64,000 nt of DNA, taken from assembly GCA_020846745.1 (NCBI GenBank), contig JADLDI010000123.1, positions 1 to 64,000 on the forward strand, written 5' to 3'. The notes beneath the pieces were generated by a model. It was given only the letters and a program-made list of their open reading frames with translations, did not search any database and was not told the DNA's origin. Origin of the DNA: Bryobacterales bacterium. Lineage in GTDB: Bacteria > Acidobacteriota > Terriglobia > Bryobacterales > Bryobacteraceae. A program made the translations under genes and the position numbers. How positions within the stretch are numbered: position 1 is the stretch's first letter; the number at the start of each line of letters is the position of its first letter. This document shows positions 16,810 to 25,124 of this stretch, piece by piece.

Positions 16810-17924
16810 GACTCGAAGGCCGGATGCGGCTGGGCTACTATCCGCTCGATCCGGCGGAGGCCACACGGATGCGCCGGTTTCTGGCATTCCCTGCGGAGCA
16901 AACAAGTGCCGTTGATCCTTGCGCCGGAACGGGCGCCGCGCTCCTGAGCCTGACCGCCGAAAGTGCTGCCAGGCGCTACGGCATTGAGCTTGATTCACAC
17001 CGGGCGAGCGAGGCGAAGAGCGCGTTGGATGAAGTGATCCAGGGCAATGCCTTCGACGTGAAGGCACCCGTCGAGTCCTGCTCGCTGCTGTATCTGAACC
17101 CGCCTTACGATTTCGAGGTCGGCGAGGGCAGGAATGAGCGCATGGAGAAGCTCTTTCTCGATGAGTTCTTCCGATGGCTGAAGCCATGCGGCGTTTTGAT
17201 GCTGGTCATCCCGTTTGATCGAATCTACAACTGCCGCAATATTTTGAGTCCGCACTTTAAGGACAAGGCGATCTACCGGCTGACTGAGCCGGATGCGGTC
17301 CGCTACAGGCAGGCGGTGGTGTTCGGTGTTCGCCGATCCGCTGCCGAACGGAATCGGTTGGGCGATCACGCCGTGAACCAGGCGAACTGGAAGCTCCAGG
17401 AGCTCACGCGCAGGTATGAAGAGATCCCTGCACTGCCCGATGAACGGGATCGGGGCTACGCTGTCCCACCAAGCGGTCCAGTTCGCATGGACTACCGCGG
17501 GCTGCCCCTGGATGTCGTTGAAGACCTCCTGGCAAAGTCCCCGGCGTGGCTCCAGGCGCAGAGGGTGACACATGCGCAACGGAAACAATTCTTCGGGCGT
17601 CCGCTGACTCCACTCCATGCCGGGCACGTTGGCCTTTGTGCCGTAAGCGGACTGCTGAACGGAGTGTTCGGCAGCGGGCCTGACCGGCACGTCGCCTATT
17701 GGGAGGCGACCAAGGTTGTCGATCGAACCGAGGAAGAAGGCGAGGGCGGCGAGACGGTCATTCGCGAGAAGGAACGGTTCAGTCAACGGTTGACCCTGCT
17801 CTTCGCGGACGGCCGCATCAAGCTGCTCTCTGAGAAGCCGCGTGAAGAACCAACCGAGGAGGCAGCCAGTGGAGAATGCGCACCTGCGAATGGGGAAGCT
17901 GAAGTTCGTGCGGCAGACGCGTGA
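16806..17924 (+). CDS. Adenine-specific DNA methyltransferase (DUF6094-like)
   Basis: 372 aa. SAM-binding motif I is VDPCAGTG (36-43) and catalytic motif IV is NPPY (98-101), typical of N6-adenine methyltransferases. A long C-terminal region without recognised endonuclease motifs follows. No restriction gene is adjacent, so it is likely an orphan methyltransferase that shields element DNA or marks it. Matches the DUF6094 type found on plasmids and conjugative elements. It overlaps the next gene by 56 nt. Confidence 0.75.
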   Translation: MRLEGRMRLGYYPLDPAEATRMRRFLAFPAEQTSAVDPCAGTGAALLSLTAESAARRYGIELDSHRASEAKSALDEVIQGNAFDVKAPVESCSLLYLNPPYDFEVGEGRNERMEKLFLDEFFRWLKPCGVLMLVIPFDRIYNCRNILSPHFKDKAIYRLTEPDAVRYRQAVVFGVRRSAAERNRLGDHAVNQANWKLQELTRRYEEIPALPDERDRGYAVPPSGPVRMDYRGLPLDVVEDLLAKSPAWLQAQRVTHAQRKQFFGRPLTPLHAGHVGLCAVSGLLNGVFGSGPDRHVAYWEATKVVDRTEEEGEGGETVIREKERFSQRLTLLFADGRIKLLSEKPREEPTEEAASGECAPANGEAEVRAADA

Positions 17925-18492
17925 CACCATCACGGAGGTCTCCCTGCACATGGATCGGCTGGTGGCCGAGAGGCCCGAGAATCCACGGGCCGCTGTTCAG
18001 ATGCACCTGGTCTCCGTGTTCGGCGGCGACCAGGAGGTCGGCTCGATCGCAGCGGCAATCGCGGACGAGCAGCGATTCCAGGTGAGTTTGCCGGACGGCC
18101 GCGAGTTCTTCGGATTCCTCGGCGAGAAGGCAGTTATCTACAGGGCTTCACTGCAGATTCCGGGCCGGAAGCGGCCGGTGCGTCATCTGGTTGCCGTCTC
18201 CGAGCCACTCTTCGACACCACTCTCGCCGCCAACGGCAGTGCTCGACGAACGGTTCTTTACGATAGCGCGCCGAACTTCGTTTTGCACCGCTTATCGGTT
18301 CGCTTCGGCCTGCCGACCCTCCCCGAATGGTCCGAATGGTTTCGGGCCGAACTTTACTGCCGAGGAGTGGTTGAGAACTTGTTGGGCCTCAACTGCGATC
18401 CAATCGCCGTCAAGGCGACCAAGTTGCGTCTCCTGCGGATTGCGAGCGCTGGCATCCGCCGCCGACTTATCGCGATCAAGTCACTAGAGTGA
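17869..18492 (+). CDS. Hypothetical element backbone protein
   Basis: 207 aa from GTG at 17869, chosen because AGGAGG is 6 nt upstream within the end of the methyltransferase gene; an upstream GTG at 17842 is possible. Mixed alpha/beta, no cysteine clusters or membrane helices; the C-terminal helix is Arg/Lys-rich. Family not recognised. Last gene of this + strand run before the minus-strand HEPN-like cargo. Confidence 0.5.
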   Translation: MENAHLRMGKLKFVRQTRDTITEVSLHMDRLVAERPENPRAAVQMHLVSVFGGDQEVGSIAAAIADEQRFQVSLPDGREFFGFLGEKAVIYRASLQIPGRKRPVRHLVAVSEPLFDTTLAANGSARRTVLYDSAPNFVLHRLSVRFGLPTLPEWSEWFRAELYCRGVVENLLGLNCDPIAVKATKLRLLRIASAGIRRRLIAIKSLE

Positions 18493-18539
18493 GGGCCGCT
18501 CAACCGCACGTGTCGCCACGCCGTTTCAGATCCATCAAT

Positions 18540-19376
18540 TCAGACCGAATGTGACTTGAGGTAGTTCCGAACCTCCTCGGCCAACGTGAAATATCGAGGG
18601 AAGATCTGGAGGTTGACGAAGGCGTCCTCTCGGGTAACATTGGGAGGTACTTCGCGCGGATGGCCGAGTTCATTGCGCTGACAGCGGAGCAGGTCGTAGA
18701 TCGCGACGGTCATGATGGTAGCGTTCTCGGGGAATCCTGCCGGGCGTTGGTTCTGAACGCGCTGAATCTTCTCGTGGACCCAATCGAGTTTAGGCTTCAT
18801 GGGGAACGCCTTTAGCCGCTTAGAAAGTTCCGCCTTTTCGCGTGGATCCGCGAGGGCTGGTTCGAGGTCCTCACAAAGCAACAGAAAAACTCTCTCGGCC
18901 GCAATTCCCAACATGACGGTGGAGGCGACCAAGTTACCTTTGCGAAACGTTTCCAGACTTTCCGCCAAGTAGGCCGTCACCGTCCGATCAGGAGTCGTGC
19001 CGCTCCGCTGAAGGTGTTGTAAATAGCCTGCGGGATCGTATGGTAGTGGTCTGGTCGATGTAAGCACTTGCCGGCCATAGTCGGTGATATGGAAGAACGG
19101 CAGTCGGTCGTTTGAGGCATTGTAGCCCGGCGAGAGAATGCCCTCGCACACCAACTGCCAGAACATTTCCTGGAACAAGACCGCGAATCTGGGACGGCCG
19201 TCGACCCAACCAGCGGAAGTGATGTACTCGATAAACGGATCAAACTCGTGGGCATTGCCAAGCTGGTGCCACTCGCGGTCAGTCCGAAGCCTCGAAAAGA
19301 CGATTTGCCGGACGGTTTCGAGGGTTGACTCGTTCGGGTCGAATGGGATCTTGCCGGTTGCGGGCATCTCCTCCAA
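18540..19376 (-). CDS. HEPN-like protein, possible defence cargo
   Basis: 278 aa on the opposite strand to the backbone, alone between two backbone genes. The C-terminal two thirds are helical: AAERVFLLLCEDL (about 153-165) and, near residue 235, RNELGH, which fits the R-x4-H motif of HEPN ribonucleases and of DUF4145-like proteins. The N-terminal ~110 residues look like a separate alpha/beta or winged-helix part. The family is uncertain. Isolated antisense placement suggests late acquisition. Confidence 0.45.
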   Translation of the reverse strand: MEEMPATGKIPFDPNESTLETVRQIVFSRLRTDREWHQLGNAHEFDPFIEYITSAGWVDGRPRFAVLFQEMFWQLVCEGILSPGYNASNDRLPFFHITDYGRQVLTSTRPLPYDPAGYLQHLQRSGTTPDRTVTAYLAESLETFRKGNLVASTVMLGIAAERVFLLLCEDLEPALADPREKAELSKRLKAFPMKPKLDWVHEKIQRVQNQRPAGFPENATIMTVAIYDLLRCQRNELGHPREVPPNVTREDAFVNLQIFPRYFTLAEEVRNYLKSHSV

Positions 19377-19488
19377 CGTTACCGCCCGAACCTGCCTATG
19401 GCAATTTGCTGCCGGCTCTGCGCCACTAGTTGGCGCGCCAACGTCCGGCTACGTTCACCGCGTGTTTGGGGAGGAGAGGAACTGCCAA

Positions 19489-21717
19489 ATGTCGTCAATC
19501 TCATGTATCAACGAGTACTTAAATGTATACGGCTCGGAATTAGGTAGACGTGTGGTAGAGCAGTTTCCCGCGCTTCACTTGCCGTCCGATACTCCCTCCG
19601 CGGAGCTTCGTACCTTGAAGCGCCAGCCCTTTCCCGCACAGCAATTGGCGATCATGGGGATCGTCAAGCGGTGGGACGAGGCGGCCAATGCTGCAGCGGT
19701 GGCGGAATGTGGGACCGGCAAGACCCTGATTTCTCTCGGCAGCGTATTCGCGCACGCCCGAGGCCGGAAGTTTACGGCGTTGGTTATGGTCCCGCCCCAG
19801 CTTGTCGAGAAGTGGGCGCGTGAGTGCTTTCTGACGCTACCAGGCGTCCGAGTCTTCTTCATCGACGGGGTGCGCAATGGCGCGTCTTCTAACGGCTTCA
19901 CCGGAGTTAACGAGGTCAAGTTTCGCAATGGCCGCATCGTTCGAGATGGCCTGAAGACCACGCTGAGTGAACTTCGACTTGCAAAACGGCACCGGTCCGC
20001 ACGAGCGCGGTGGAACGCCAACGTGGGCGCTCCGTCGATCTTCATCATTTCGCGGGAGCGGGCAAAGCTCGGCTACTTCTGGCGGCACGCGTACGCCGCA
20101 GCCCAATCTGGACCCTATCTCGGCAGCGTAGTCAATCCGGACACCGGGCGCCCGATCATGACCTCCGAGGACCAGTTGCGTCGGGCCGATTTCCGCAAGC
20201 TGAAACACGCGGAGTCGATCTTGCCCGAATCGCCCAAGTCACGAGCCCCGTTCCACAGTCCGCTGTGGCAAGCCGACAACACGAAGATTCCGCGCATGGC
20301 ACCCATGGAGTTCATAGGGCGGTACCTGAACAAGTTCTTCGATTACGGCATCGCGGATGAGGTCCACGAACTGAAGGGCGAAACGGCGCAAGGAAACGCG
20401 CTGGGAACGCTCGCATCTGCCTGCCGGCGGACCGTGATTCTGACCGGCACGCTGCTAGGCGGCTACGCCGACGATGTGTTCAACATCCTTTACCGCGTTG
20501 ACCCAAAGCGAATGCGCGAAGAAGGGTTCGATCATGGTGAGGCCGGCGTGCGCCAGTTCGCGAGCATATATGGGGTGCTTGAGAAGGTAACGACCACTGA
20601 GGCAGCGGACAATGCGTGCTCCAAAGCCAAGGTCACGACCACGGTGAAACGCCGGCCGGGAGCATCGCCTCTGTTGTTCGGCGGATTCCTCATGAATTTG
20701 GCGGCCTTTGTGTCGTTAGAAGATATCTCCGATGCACTGCCTCCCTATGAAGAGCAGGTGATTTCGGTTGAGATGGACCCGGCGCTCAAGCAGGCCTACG
20801 CCAATCTTGAGAACGATGTTCGCGACGCGCTACGGGAACACCACGGCAATGCGTCCGTCGTAAGCACAGCGATGAATGCGCTTTTGCTCTATCCCGACCG
20901 GCCCTTTGGACTTGGAACTCTTTACGGATTCGATCGGAATCCCGAGACGGGGGAACGGGAACGGTTCGTCATCTCAGAGCCCGCGGATTTGGACGAAGCC
21001 GTCGTTTATGCCAAGGAGCGCCGCCTGGTCGATGAGATCAAATCCGAACTCGCGGTAGGGCGGAAGGTCCATGTCTTCGCGGTCTACACGCGGAAACGCG
21101 ACGTGACGCGACGGCTTTGTGATCTGCTCCGCAAAGAAGGGATCCGGACGGAGATTCTGACGGCGGAAGTCCCGCCCGCCGAGCGCGAGGCTTGGTACGA
21201 ACGGCAACTTCGGAACGGCATGCAGGTGTGCATCGCCCACCCGAAGCTCTGCAGCGTAGGGCTCGATTTGCTGGAGTTCCCGGTGCTGCTGTTCTACGAA
21301 ACTGGCTACTCGACGTACACACTCCGCCAAGCCAGCCGACGGAGTTGGCGAATCGGGCAACGGCATCCGATCCGCGTCGGGTTCCTGACTTACGCCGACA
21401 CGGCGCAGGAGTCGTGCCTTCGGCTAATGGGGAAGAAGCTCATGGCGTCCCTGCCGATGGAAGGCAAGCTGCACGCCGATGGCCTTCAGTCCATGGACTC
21501 GGACGATGACCTGCTCACCGCTATGGCGCGCGACCTTGTCACGCGGCAAGGAGTCGGAGAGGCTGCCGCGGAGGTTTGGAAGAACCTCGTGGTCAGTTCG
21601 TCCAAGAAGCTGACAAACACAATCGTTCCAGAAATTGTCGAACCGGTTTCGGGGGTGCGTGAGCCAACGCCGTGGATCGAACCAGTCGGCCCTATGGTGC
21701 AGCTCTCGTTGTTTTGA
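19489..21717 (+). CDS. SNF2-type superfamily 2 helicase
   Basis: 742 aa; start set at the ATG behind GGAGAGG rather than a longer frame that overlaps the antisense gene. Motif I is ECGTGKT (73-79), motif II DEVHEL (290-295), motif III ILTGTLLGG, motif VI SWRIGQRHP (about 619-627, the SNF2-type RIGQ). A long insertion lies between motifs I and II. SNF2 enzymes are ATP-driven DNA translocases. The neighbouring Gp157-like gene and upstream methyltransferase suggest a DNA-maintenance or anti-host-defence role. The C-terminal QLSLF resembles a clamp-binding peptide (QLxLF). Confidence 0.75.
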   Translation: MSSISCINEYLNVYGSELGRRVVEQFPALHLPSDTPSAELRTLKRQPFPAQQLAIMGIVKRWDEAANAAAVAECGTGKTLISLGSVFAHARGRKFTALVMVPPQLVEKWARECFLTLPGVRVFFIDGVRNGASSNGFTGVNEVKFRNGRIVRDGLKTTLSELRLAKRHRSARARWNANVGAPSIFIISRERAKLGYFWRHAYAAAQSGPYLGSVVNPDTGRPIMTSEDQLRRADFRKLKHAESILPESPKSRAPFHSPLWQADNTKIPRMAPMEFIGRYLNKFFDYGIADEVHELKGETAQGNALGTLASACRRTVILTGTLLGGYADDVFNILYRVDPKRMREEGFDHGEAGVRQFASIYGVLEKVTTTEAADNACSKAKVTTTVKRRPGASPLLFGGFLMNLAAFVSLEDISDALPPYEEQVISVEMDPALKQAYANLENDVRDALREHHGNASVVSTAMNALLLYPDRPFGLGTLYGFDRNPETGERERFVISEPADLDEAVVYAKERRLVDEIKSELAVGRKVHVFAVYTRKRDVTRRLCDLLRKEGIRTEILTAEVPPAEREAWYERQLRNGMQVCIAHPKLCSVGLDLLEFPVLLFYETGYSTYTLRQASRRSWRIGQRHPIRVGFLTYADTAQESCLRLMGKKLMASLPMEGKLHADGLQSMDSDDDLLTAMARDLVTRQGVGEAAAEVWKNLVVSSSKKLTNTIVPEIVEPVSGVREPTPWIEPVGPMVQLSLF

Positions 21718-21731
21718 GCGGAGGTTAAGCC

Positions 21732-22502
21732 ATGTCAACACTATCGATCATGCCGGCTGAGTCAACGTCGCATCTTGCCAGGCGATTGGCGGAGTTGTTG
21801 GAGCGCGGCGATTCTGATGGTCCTCTGCTTGGGGATTCAATGCGGGACAGCGCGCTTGTCTTGGTGGAGGCCCTTCGGCAACGAATGCAGCGGAGGGCCG
21901 AGCCGGAGCATCGCTCGCTGTTCGACCTCGATGATCGCTTGATCGAGTTGATGGAGACGGTTGAGGAGACAGCGGAGTTAGGGAGCGAGATTTCGCCGGA
22001 ACTCGCCCAGGAGATCGATACCTATCTCGACGCATATCGTTTGAAGGTGGATCAGATCGCCGGATTCTGGCGGTGGCAACAATCGATTGCCGACATCAGC
22101 GCGAAAGAAGCGGAGCGGCTGACGGCGCGGAAAAGGGCGGCCGATAGCCGTGTGACGCGGCTGAAGGGTTTCCTGTTCGCTTTCATGGCGGCACGGGGCA
22201 TCAAGAAGCTGCAGGGCCGAAAATGCGATATCGGGATGCAGCGCAACAGCACCGCATCGCTTGTGGTCGATGATCCGCTACAAATCGCCGAGCGCTATTT
22301 CGAGCGGGCCGTGCGGTTTACCAAGACGGAGTTCCTGGAAATCGTCTACCAGCTTCCGGAAGGCGAGGCCCGCCAGCGCCTTGAGGCCCTTCTGAAAGAA
22401 GGCTGGGAGGTTAACAACGAGACGGTACGGGCGTCGCTTGTGAACAACGAACCGGTGCCCGGAGCCAGGCTTGTGACCGGCAGCCATCTACGAATCCGTT
22501 AA
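21732..22502 (+). CDS. Gp157-like phage/plasmid protein
   Basis: 256 aa, ATG behind GGAGG, 14 nt after the helicase. Acidic helical N-terminus (DLDDRLIELMETVEETAEL), coiled-coil centre (Y..KVDQIAGF...KEAERLTARKRAADSRVTRLKGFLFAFMAARG) and beta-rich end (CDIGMQRNSTASLVVDDP). This matches the Siphovirus Gp157 pattern, a family of unknown biochemical role seen with phage recombination genes. The N-terminal ~50 residues are extra. Confidence 0.65.
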   Translation: MSTLSIMPAESTSHLARRLAELLERGDSDGPLLGDSMRDSALVLVEALRQRMQRRAEPEHRSLFDLDDRLIELMETVEETAELGSEISPELAQEIDTYLDAYRLKVDQIAGFWRWQQSIADISAKEAERLTARKRAADSRVTRLKGFLFAFMAARGIKKLQGRKCDIGMQRNSTASLVVDDPLQIAERYFERAVRFTKTEFLEIVYQLPEGEARQRLEALLKEGWEVNNETVRASLVNNEPVPGARLVTGSHLRIR

Positions 22503-22565
22503 CTCCCAACTCGGTTGGAGTTCTGGGCATCGGCGGGTATGATTCCGATGTGAGTAGGGCGGACT

Positions 22566-23123
22566 ATGAATGGTGTGCCGATTCATCCCCTTGAACTCGC
22601 CGGCATCGGGTTCACCGTTGCGTTGATGGCATTGGCGTGGGTATGGCGAGATCGGCTGCACGCCTTCGGCCTGGAGTTCCTGGCATGGCGTAAGACCAGC
22701 ACGCGGGAAAGCGTTAAGGCCGTCGCCGTTGGTGCGTGCTGCGGCCTGACCATTTCGCTCGCATTCCACGGGCGGTACTCTCACGCGGCGTTTCATTGGC
22801 AGGACGCGTGGATAGGCATCACGCTGGGACCTCTGCTCGAGGAGGCCGTCTTTCGCGGGTATCTGTTCGGGCTCCTGACTTGGGGCCTGGGACGGCGCGT
22901 GCCCTACGCAAACGTGCTGGCAGGATTGGTCATTGCCGCAGCATTCGCAACCTCGCATCTTTCGAAGCAGGGCATCACACCGCTGCAAGTCGGCGCGATC
23001 TTCTTGATGGGGTTGGTCTACGCGTGGTTGAGGATCAAATCCAAGTCCACGACCTCGCCAGTGCTGGCGCACTCTGCCTACAACGCCGTCATATTCGCGG
23101 CAGCCGCCATTGTCGGCGCTTAA
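22566..23123 (+). CDS. CPBP-family intramembrane protease
   Basis: 185 aa with about six hydrophobic helices. The CPBP/Abi signatures are present: EEAVFRGYLFG (motif 1, EExxxR, about 96-106), SHLSKQG (motif 2 His, about 138-144) and SPVLAHSAYN (motif 3, about 166-175). These are glutamate-type intramembrane peptidases (Rce1-like), often linked to bacteriocin immunity and prenyl-protein or toxin processing. Stands between the Gp157 gene and the antisense defence-like operon. Confidence 0.8.
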   Translation: MNGVPIHPLELAGIGFTVALMALAWVWRDRLHAFGLEFLAWRKTSTRESVKAVAVGACCGLTISLAFHGRYSHAAFHWQDAWIGITLGPLLEEAVFRGYLFGLLTWGLGRRVPYANVLAGLVIAAAFATSHLSKQGITPLQVGAIFLMGLVYAWLRIKSKSTTSPVLAHSAYNAVIFAAAAIVGA

Positions 23124-23150
23124 GTCCAATTTTGCAATAGCGAATTCATT

Positions 23151-23741
23151 TTAGGAAAGGGAAAGGAGATGGCCCATCTTTTGCTTCTTGGTTTGCAAGT
23201 ACGACTGAGACGTTGAGGTTGCGGGTATCTCCAACGGCTCGCGGGTGACGGCAATCCCAAACTTTTCTAATCCGCTGATCTTCCGCGGGTTGTTCGTGAG
23301 GAGCCGGACGGCAGTGATGCCGAAATGATTGAGGACCTGGCCGACTCTGTCGTAAGTCCTCGGATCTTGTTCGAGGCCAAGTGCCCGGTAAGCGTCTGAC
23401 GTATCGAGCCCCTTCGTGCGCCCAAGTTCGAGGCCCAGCACTTTCTGGTACAGGCCTGCCCCGCGCCCGTCGCACAACATGTACACGAGGAGTCCGCCCT
23501 CCAGCGCGATGCGCCTCAGGCTCTCGTCCAACTGCTCGTGGCAATCGCAATCAGTGCTTCTGAATATCTCCGCTGTGTAGCAGGCGCTTTGGACGCGCAC
23601 GAGTGGACTACCAGCATGGGAGGCGTTCCGCGCGCAAAGGATGTTGTCTTCCTCGTGGGTTCCCCAACTGAAGCAGGAGAACTCGAAGGAGCCATAGATG
23701 GTCTCCAGCGTCGTCTGGCTGAGCTTATAGTGTTGTTCCAT
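23151..23741 (-). CDS. GTP cyclohydrolase II-like protein
   Basis: 196 aa, about the length of RibA. The zinc site is intact: SAC-x10-CDC gives the C-x10-C-x-C spacing. RLLTNNPRKISGLEKFG and the C-terminal YLQTKKQKMGHLL also match RibA. Changed positions are the EGRxIGL loop (here DGRGAGL), DTVEAN (here DTSDAY) and the GAQIL segment. RibA opens GTP for riboflavin synthesis, but no rib genes are nearby. It is the last gene of a five-gene operon with a helicase and a SLATT-like membrane protein, so a GTP-derived signal or NTP depletion is more likely than riboflavin supply (inference). Confidence 0.75.
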   Translation of the reverse strand: MEQHYKLSQTTLETIYGSFEFSCFSWGTHEEDNILCARNASHAGSPLVRVQSACYTAEIFRSTDCDCHEQLDESLRRIALEGGLLVYMLCDGRGAGLYQKVLGLELGRTKGLDTSDAYRALGLEQDPRTYDRVGQVLNHFGITAVRLLTNNPRKISGLEKFGIAVTREPLEIPATSTSQSYLQTKKQKMGHLLSLS

Positions 23742-23750
23742 GTGTGGTGA

Positions 23751-24263
23751 TTACTGCGGGTGTTTCGGCATGATCGCGGTCTCAGGAGCGACCTTAAGAT
23801 GGTCCGGATTGGGCACCATTGGTACCCACTGGTGGTGCACGTTCAGCGAGATAGCCGCGACGTTCTTCGCGAGGAGTTTGTCTGGGTCCGGCGCACTTTC
23901 GTACTCGTCGATCAGGAAGTTGCGCTTGGTGTCGTGATCCTCCAATTCGCGTTGCGCGCTGCGGTAGAGGCTCCAGAGCTGTTGGGGCTTGCGCAGTTGG
24001 AGCCATGCTGTCGCGATTGCGGCTAGCGTGGACAGGACGGCAGGCACGGCTTTCCCCCACACCGGCCCTTCTCCCAGTGTGATGAAGAGCGGAACGATGC
24101 CCGTACAGAGAACGACCGCCATGAAGCAAAATTGCGACTCTCGTTTGTTGTGAGCCGCCTTCCTCTCGAACGCCTTGATCCGAGTACGACAGAGATCCTG
24201 AGCCTCGGCGGGTGGCGTTGGGCCGGTGACTGCACGCATTGGGATGGGTTGGTGATCAGGCAT
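23751..24263 (-). CDS. SLATT/DUF4231-like two-helix membrane protein
   Basis: 170 aa; overlaps the upstream gene by 8 nt. A basic helical lead (ARTR..AFERKAAHNKRESQF-like, about 25-45) is followed by two membrane helices (about 46-64 and 69-90) and a helical tail (LQLRKPQQLWSLYRSAQRELEDH...LLAKNVAAISLNVHHQWV). This is the architecture of SLATT-domain proteins, predicted pore-forming effectors in nucleotide-signal and other bacterial immune systems. Here it would be the killing or membrane-depolarising arm of the operon (inference). Confidence 0.6.
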   Translation of the reverse strand: MPDHQPIPMRAVTGPTPPAEAQDLCRTRIKAFERKAAHNKRESQFCFMAVVLCTGIVPLFITLGEGPVWGKAVPAVLSTLAAIATAWLQLRKPQQLWSLYRSAQRELEDHDTKRNFLIDEYESAPDPDKLLAKNVAAISLNVHHQWVPMVPNPDHLKVAPETAIMPKHPQ

Positions 24264-24837
24264 GTGCGCTCACTTTCTTGCCACGCTTCCGTTTGGTCTT
24301 GGATGTTTCCTGCGCTGGTCCGGGTTCTTGCTTGGCCTCGATCTGCTTCGCTTCAGCGAGCGTGAGGTCGGGGTTCGTTTCCGCGTACTTCGCGAACCGG
24401 GGGTCGAACTTCTTCATTTCTTCCAGCCGCCGTTGGTCCATCGCGAGGTTTTCTGGCTTGCGTCGTCGGTTCGAGTAGGACTTAATGCGCTTCTCCAGGC
24501 GTTTGACCTCTGATTGGAAGCGGTCGTACTTGAGTTGTTCGGTCAGGATCGCCGCGCCCTCGGCGGTGATGAGGAGTGGCATGGATTCGAGGCCGGGCAG
24601 GTTGCGCTGCGCCGGGTCCGCGGTTTTGGCTTGCGTGATGACACGGTTCACCATGTGGATCACGCCTTGTTGGGCGTAGTAGTCGCGGAGTGCTTTCCAG
24701 CGCTTGTTGTCATCGGCTTTGAACTCGTCGATGACTTGTTGTGCTGCTTCGTTGATCGCGAACCCTCCTGCTTTAGCTCGCGCGGTGCAGACGTCCTGGA
24801 TGCGACCGACCAGTAGTCCGCGTAGCTCATCATCCAT
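24256..24837 (-). CDS. Unknown helical protein of the defence-like operon
   Basis: 193 aa; ATG chosen with AAGGG upstream. Almost wholly helical: a RDYYAQQGVIHMVNRVI segment, LLITAEGAAILTEQ near the middle, a coiled coil (VKRLEKRIKSYSNRRR) and a Lys/Arg-rich C-terminus (KTKRKRGKKVSAHA) that may touch nucleic acid. No family recognised. Its place between the helicase pair and the SLATT-like gene suggests a sensor, adaptor or regulator. Confidence 0.5.
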   Translation of the reverse strand: MDDELRGLLVGRIQDVCTARAKAGGFAINEAAQQVIDEFKADDNKRWKALRDYYAQQGVIHMVNRVITQAKTADPAQRNLPGLESMPLLITAEGAAILTEQLKYDRFQSEVKRLEKRIKSYSNRRRKPENLAMDQRRLEEMKKFDPRFAKYAETNPDLTLAEAKQIEAKQEPGPAQETSKTKRKRGKKVSAHA

Positions 24838-24857
24838 TCCAAATCCCTTCCTCTCCT

Positions 24858-25124
24858 CTAGAGTCGTGGTCCCTTCCCTCTGACTTCCAGTTCTACTGCT
24901 GTGAGTTCGAGCTTGGTCTGCTCGATGATGGCGATCGTGCATTCAACGCAAAAGATTGGGCGATGCGTGTACCCGCTACTGAACTTAGGGATGCGGAAGC
25001 ACCGATGGTTCGTCCCGACAGGCCCCTCGCATCGATCGCAAGGCGTCGATCGTCCGCACGTGTGCGGCTCGGGCGTGCCCGTGTTCATCGCGAGGAGCGA
25101 CGGCGTCTTACCCTTTTTTCCCAC
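24858..25124 (-). CDS. Small Cys-rich zinc-finger-like protein
   Basis: 88 aa from GTG behind AAGGGGG, overlapping the helicase stop by 17 nt; an ATG 12 codons in is the alternative. Six cysteines (CGRSTPCDRC, HRC, FCVEC) could hold two zinc ions. The tight overlap implies coupling with the helicase. No family recognised. Confidence 0.55.
   Translation of the reverse strand: MGKKGKTPSLLAMNTGTPEPHTCGRSTPCDRCEGPVGTNHRCFRIPKFSSGYTHRPIFCVECTIAIIEQTKLELTAVELEVRGKGPRL

Noticed and set aside
23151..23741. Housekeeping riboflavin gene ribA
   Set aside because: No other rib gene nearby, changed active-site motifs and an operon with helicase and SLATT-like genes point to a different role, though this is not proven.
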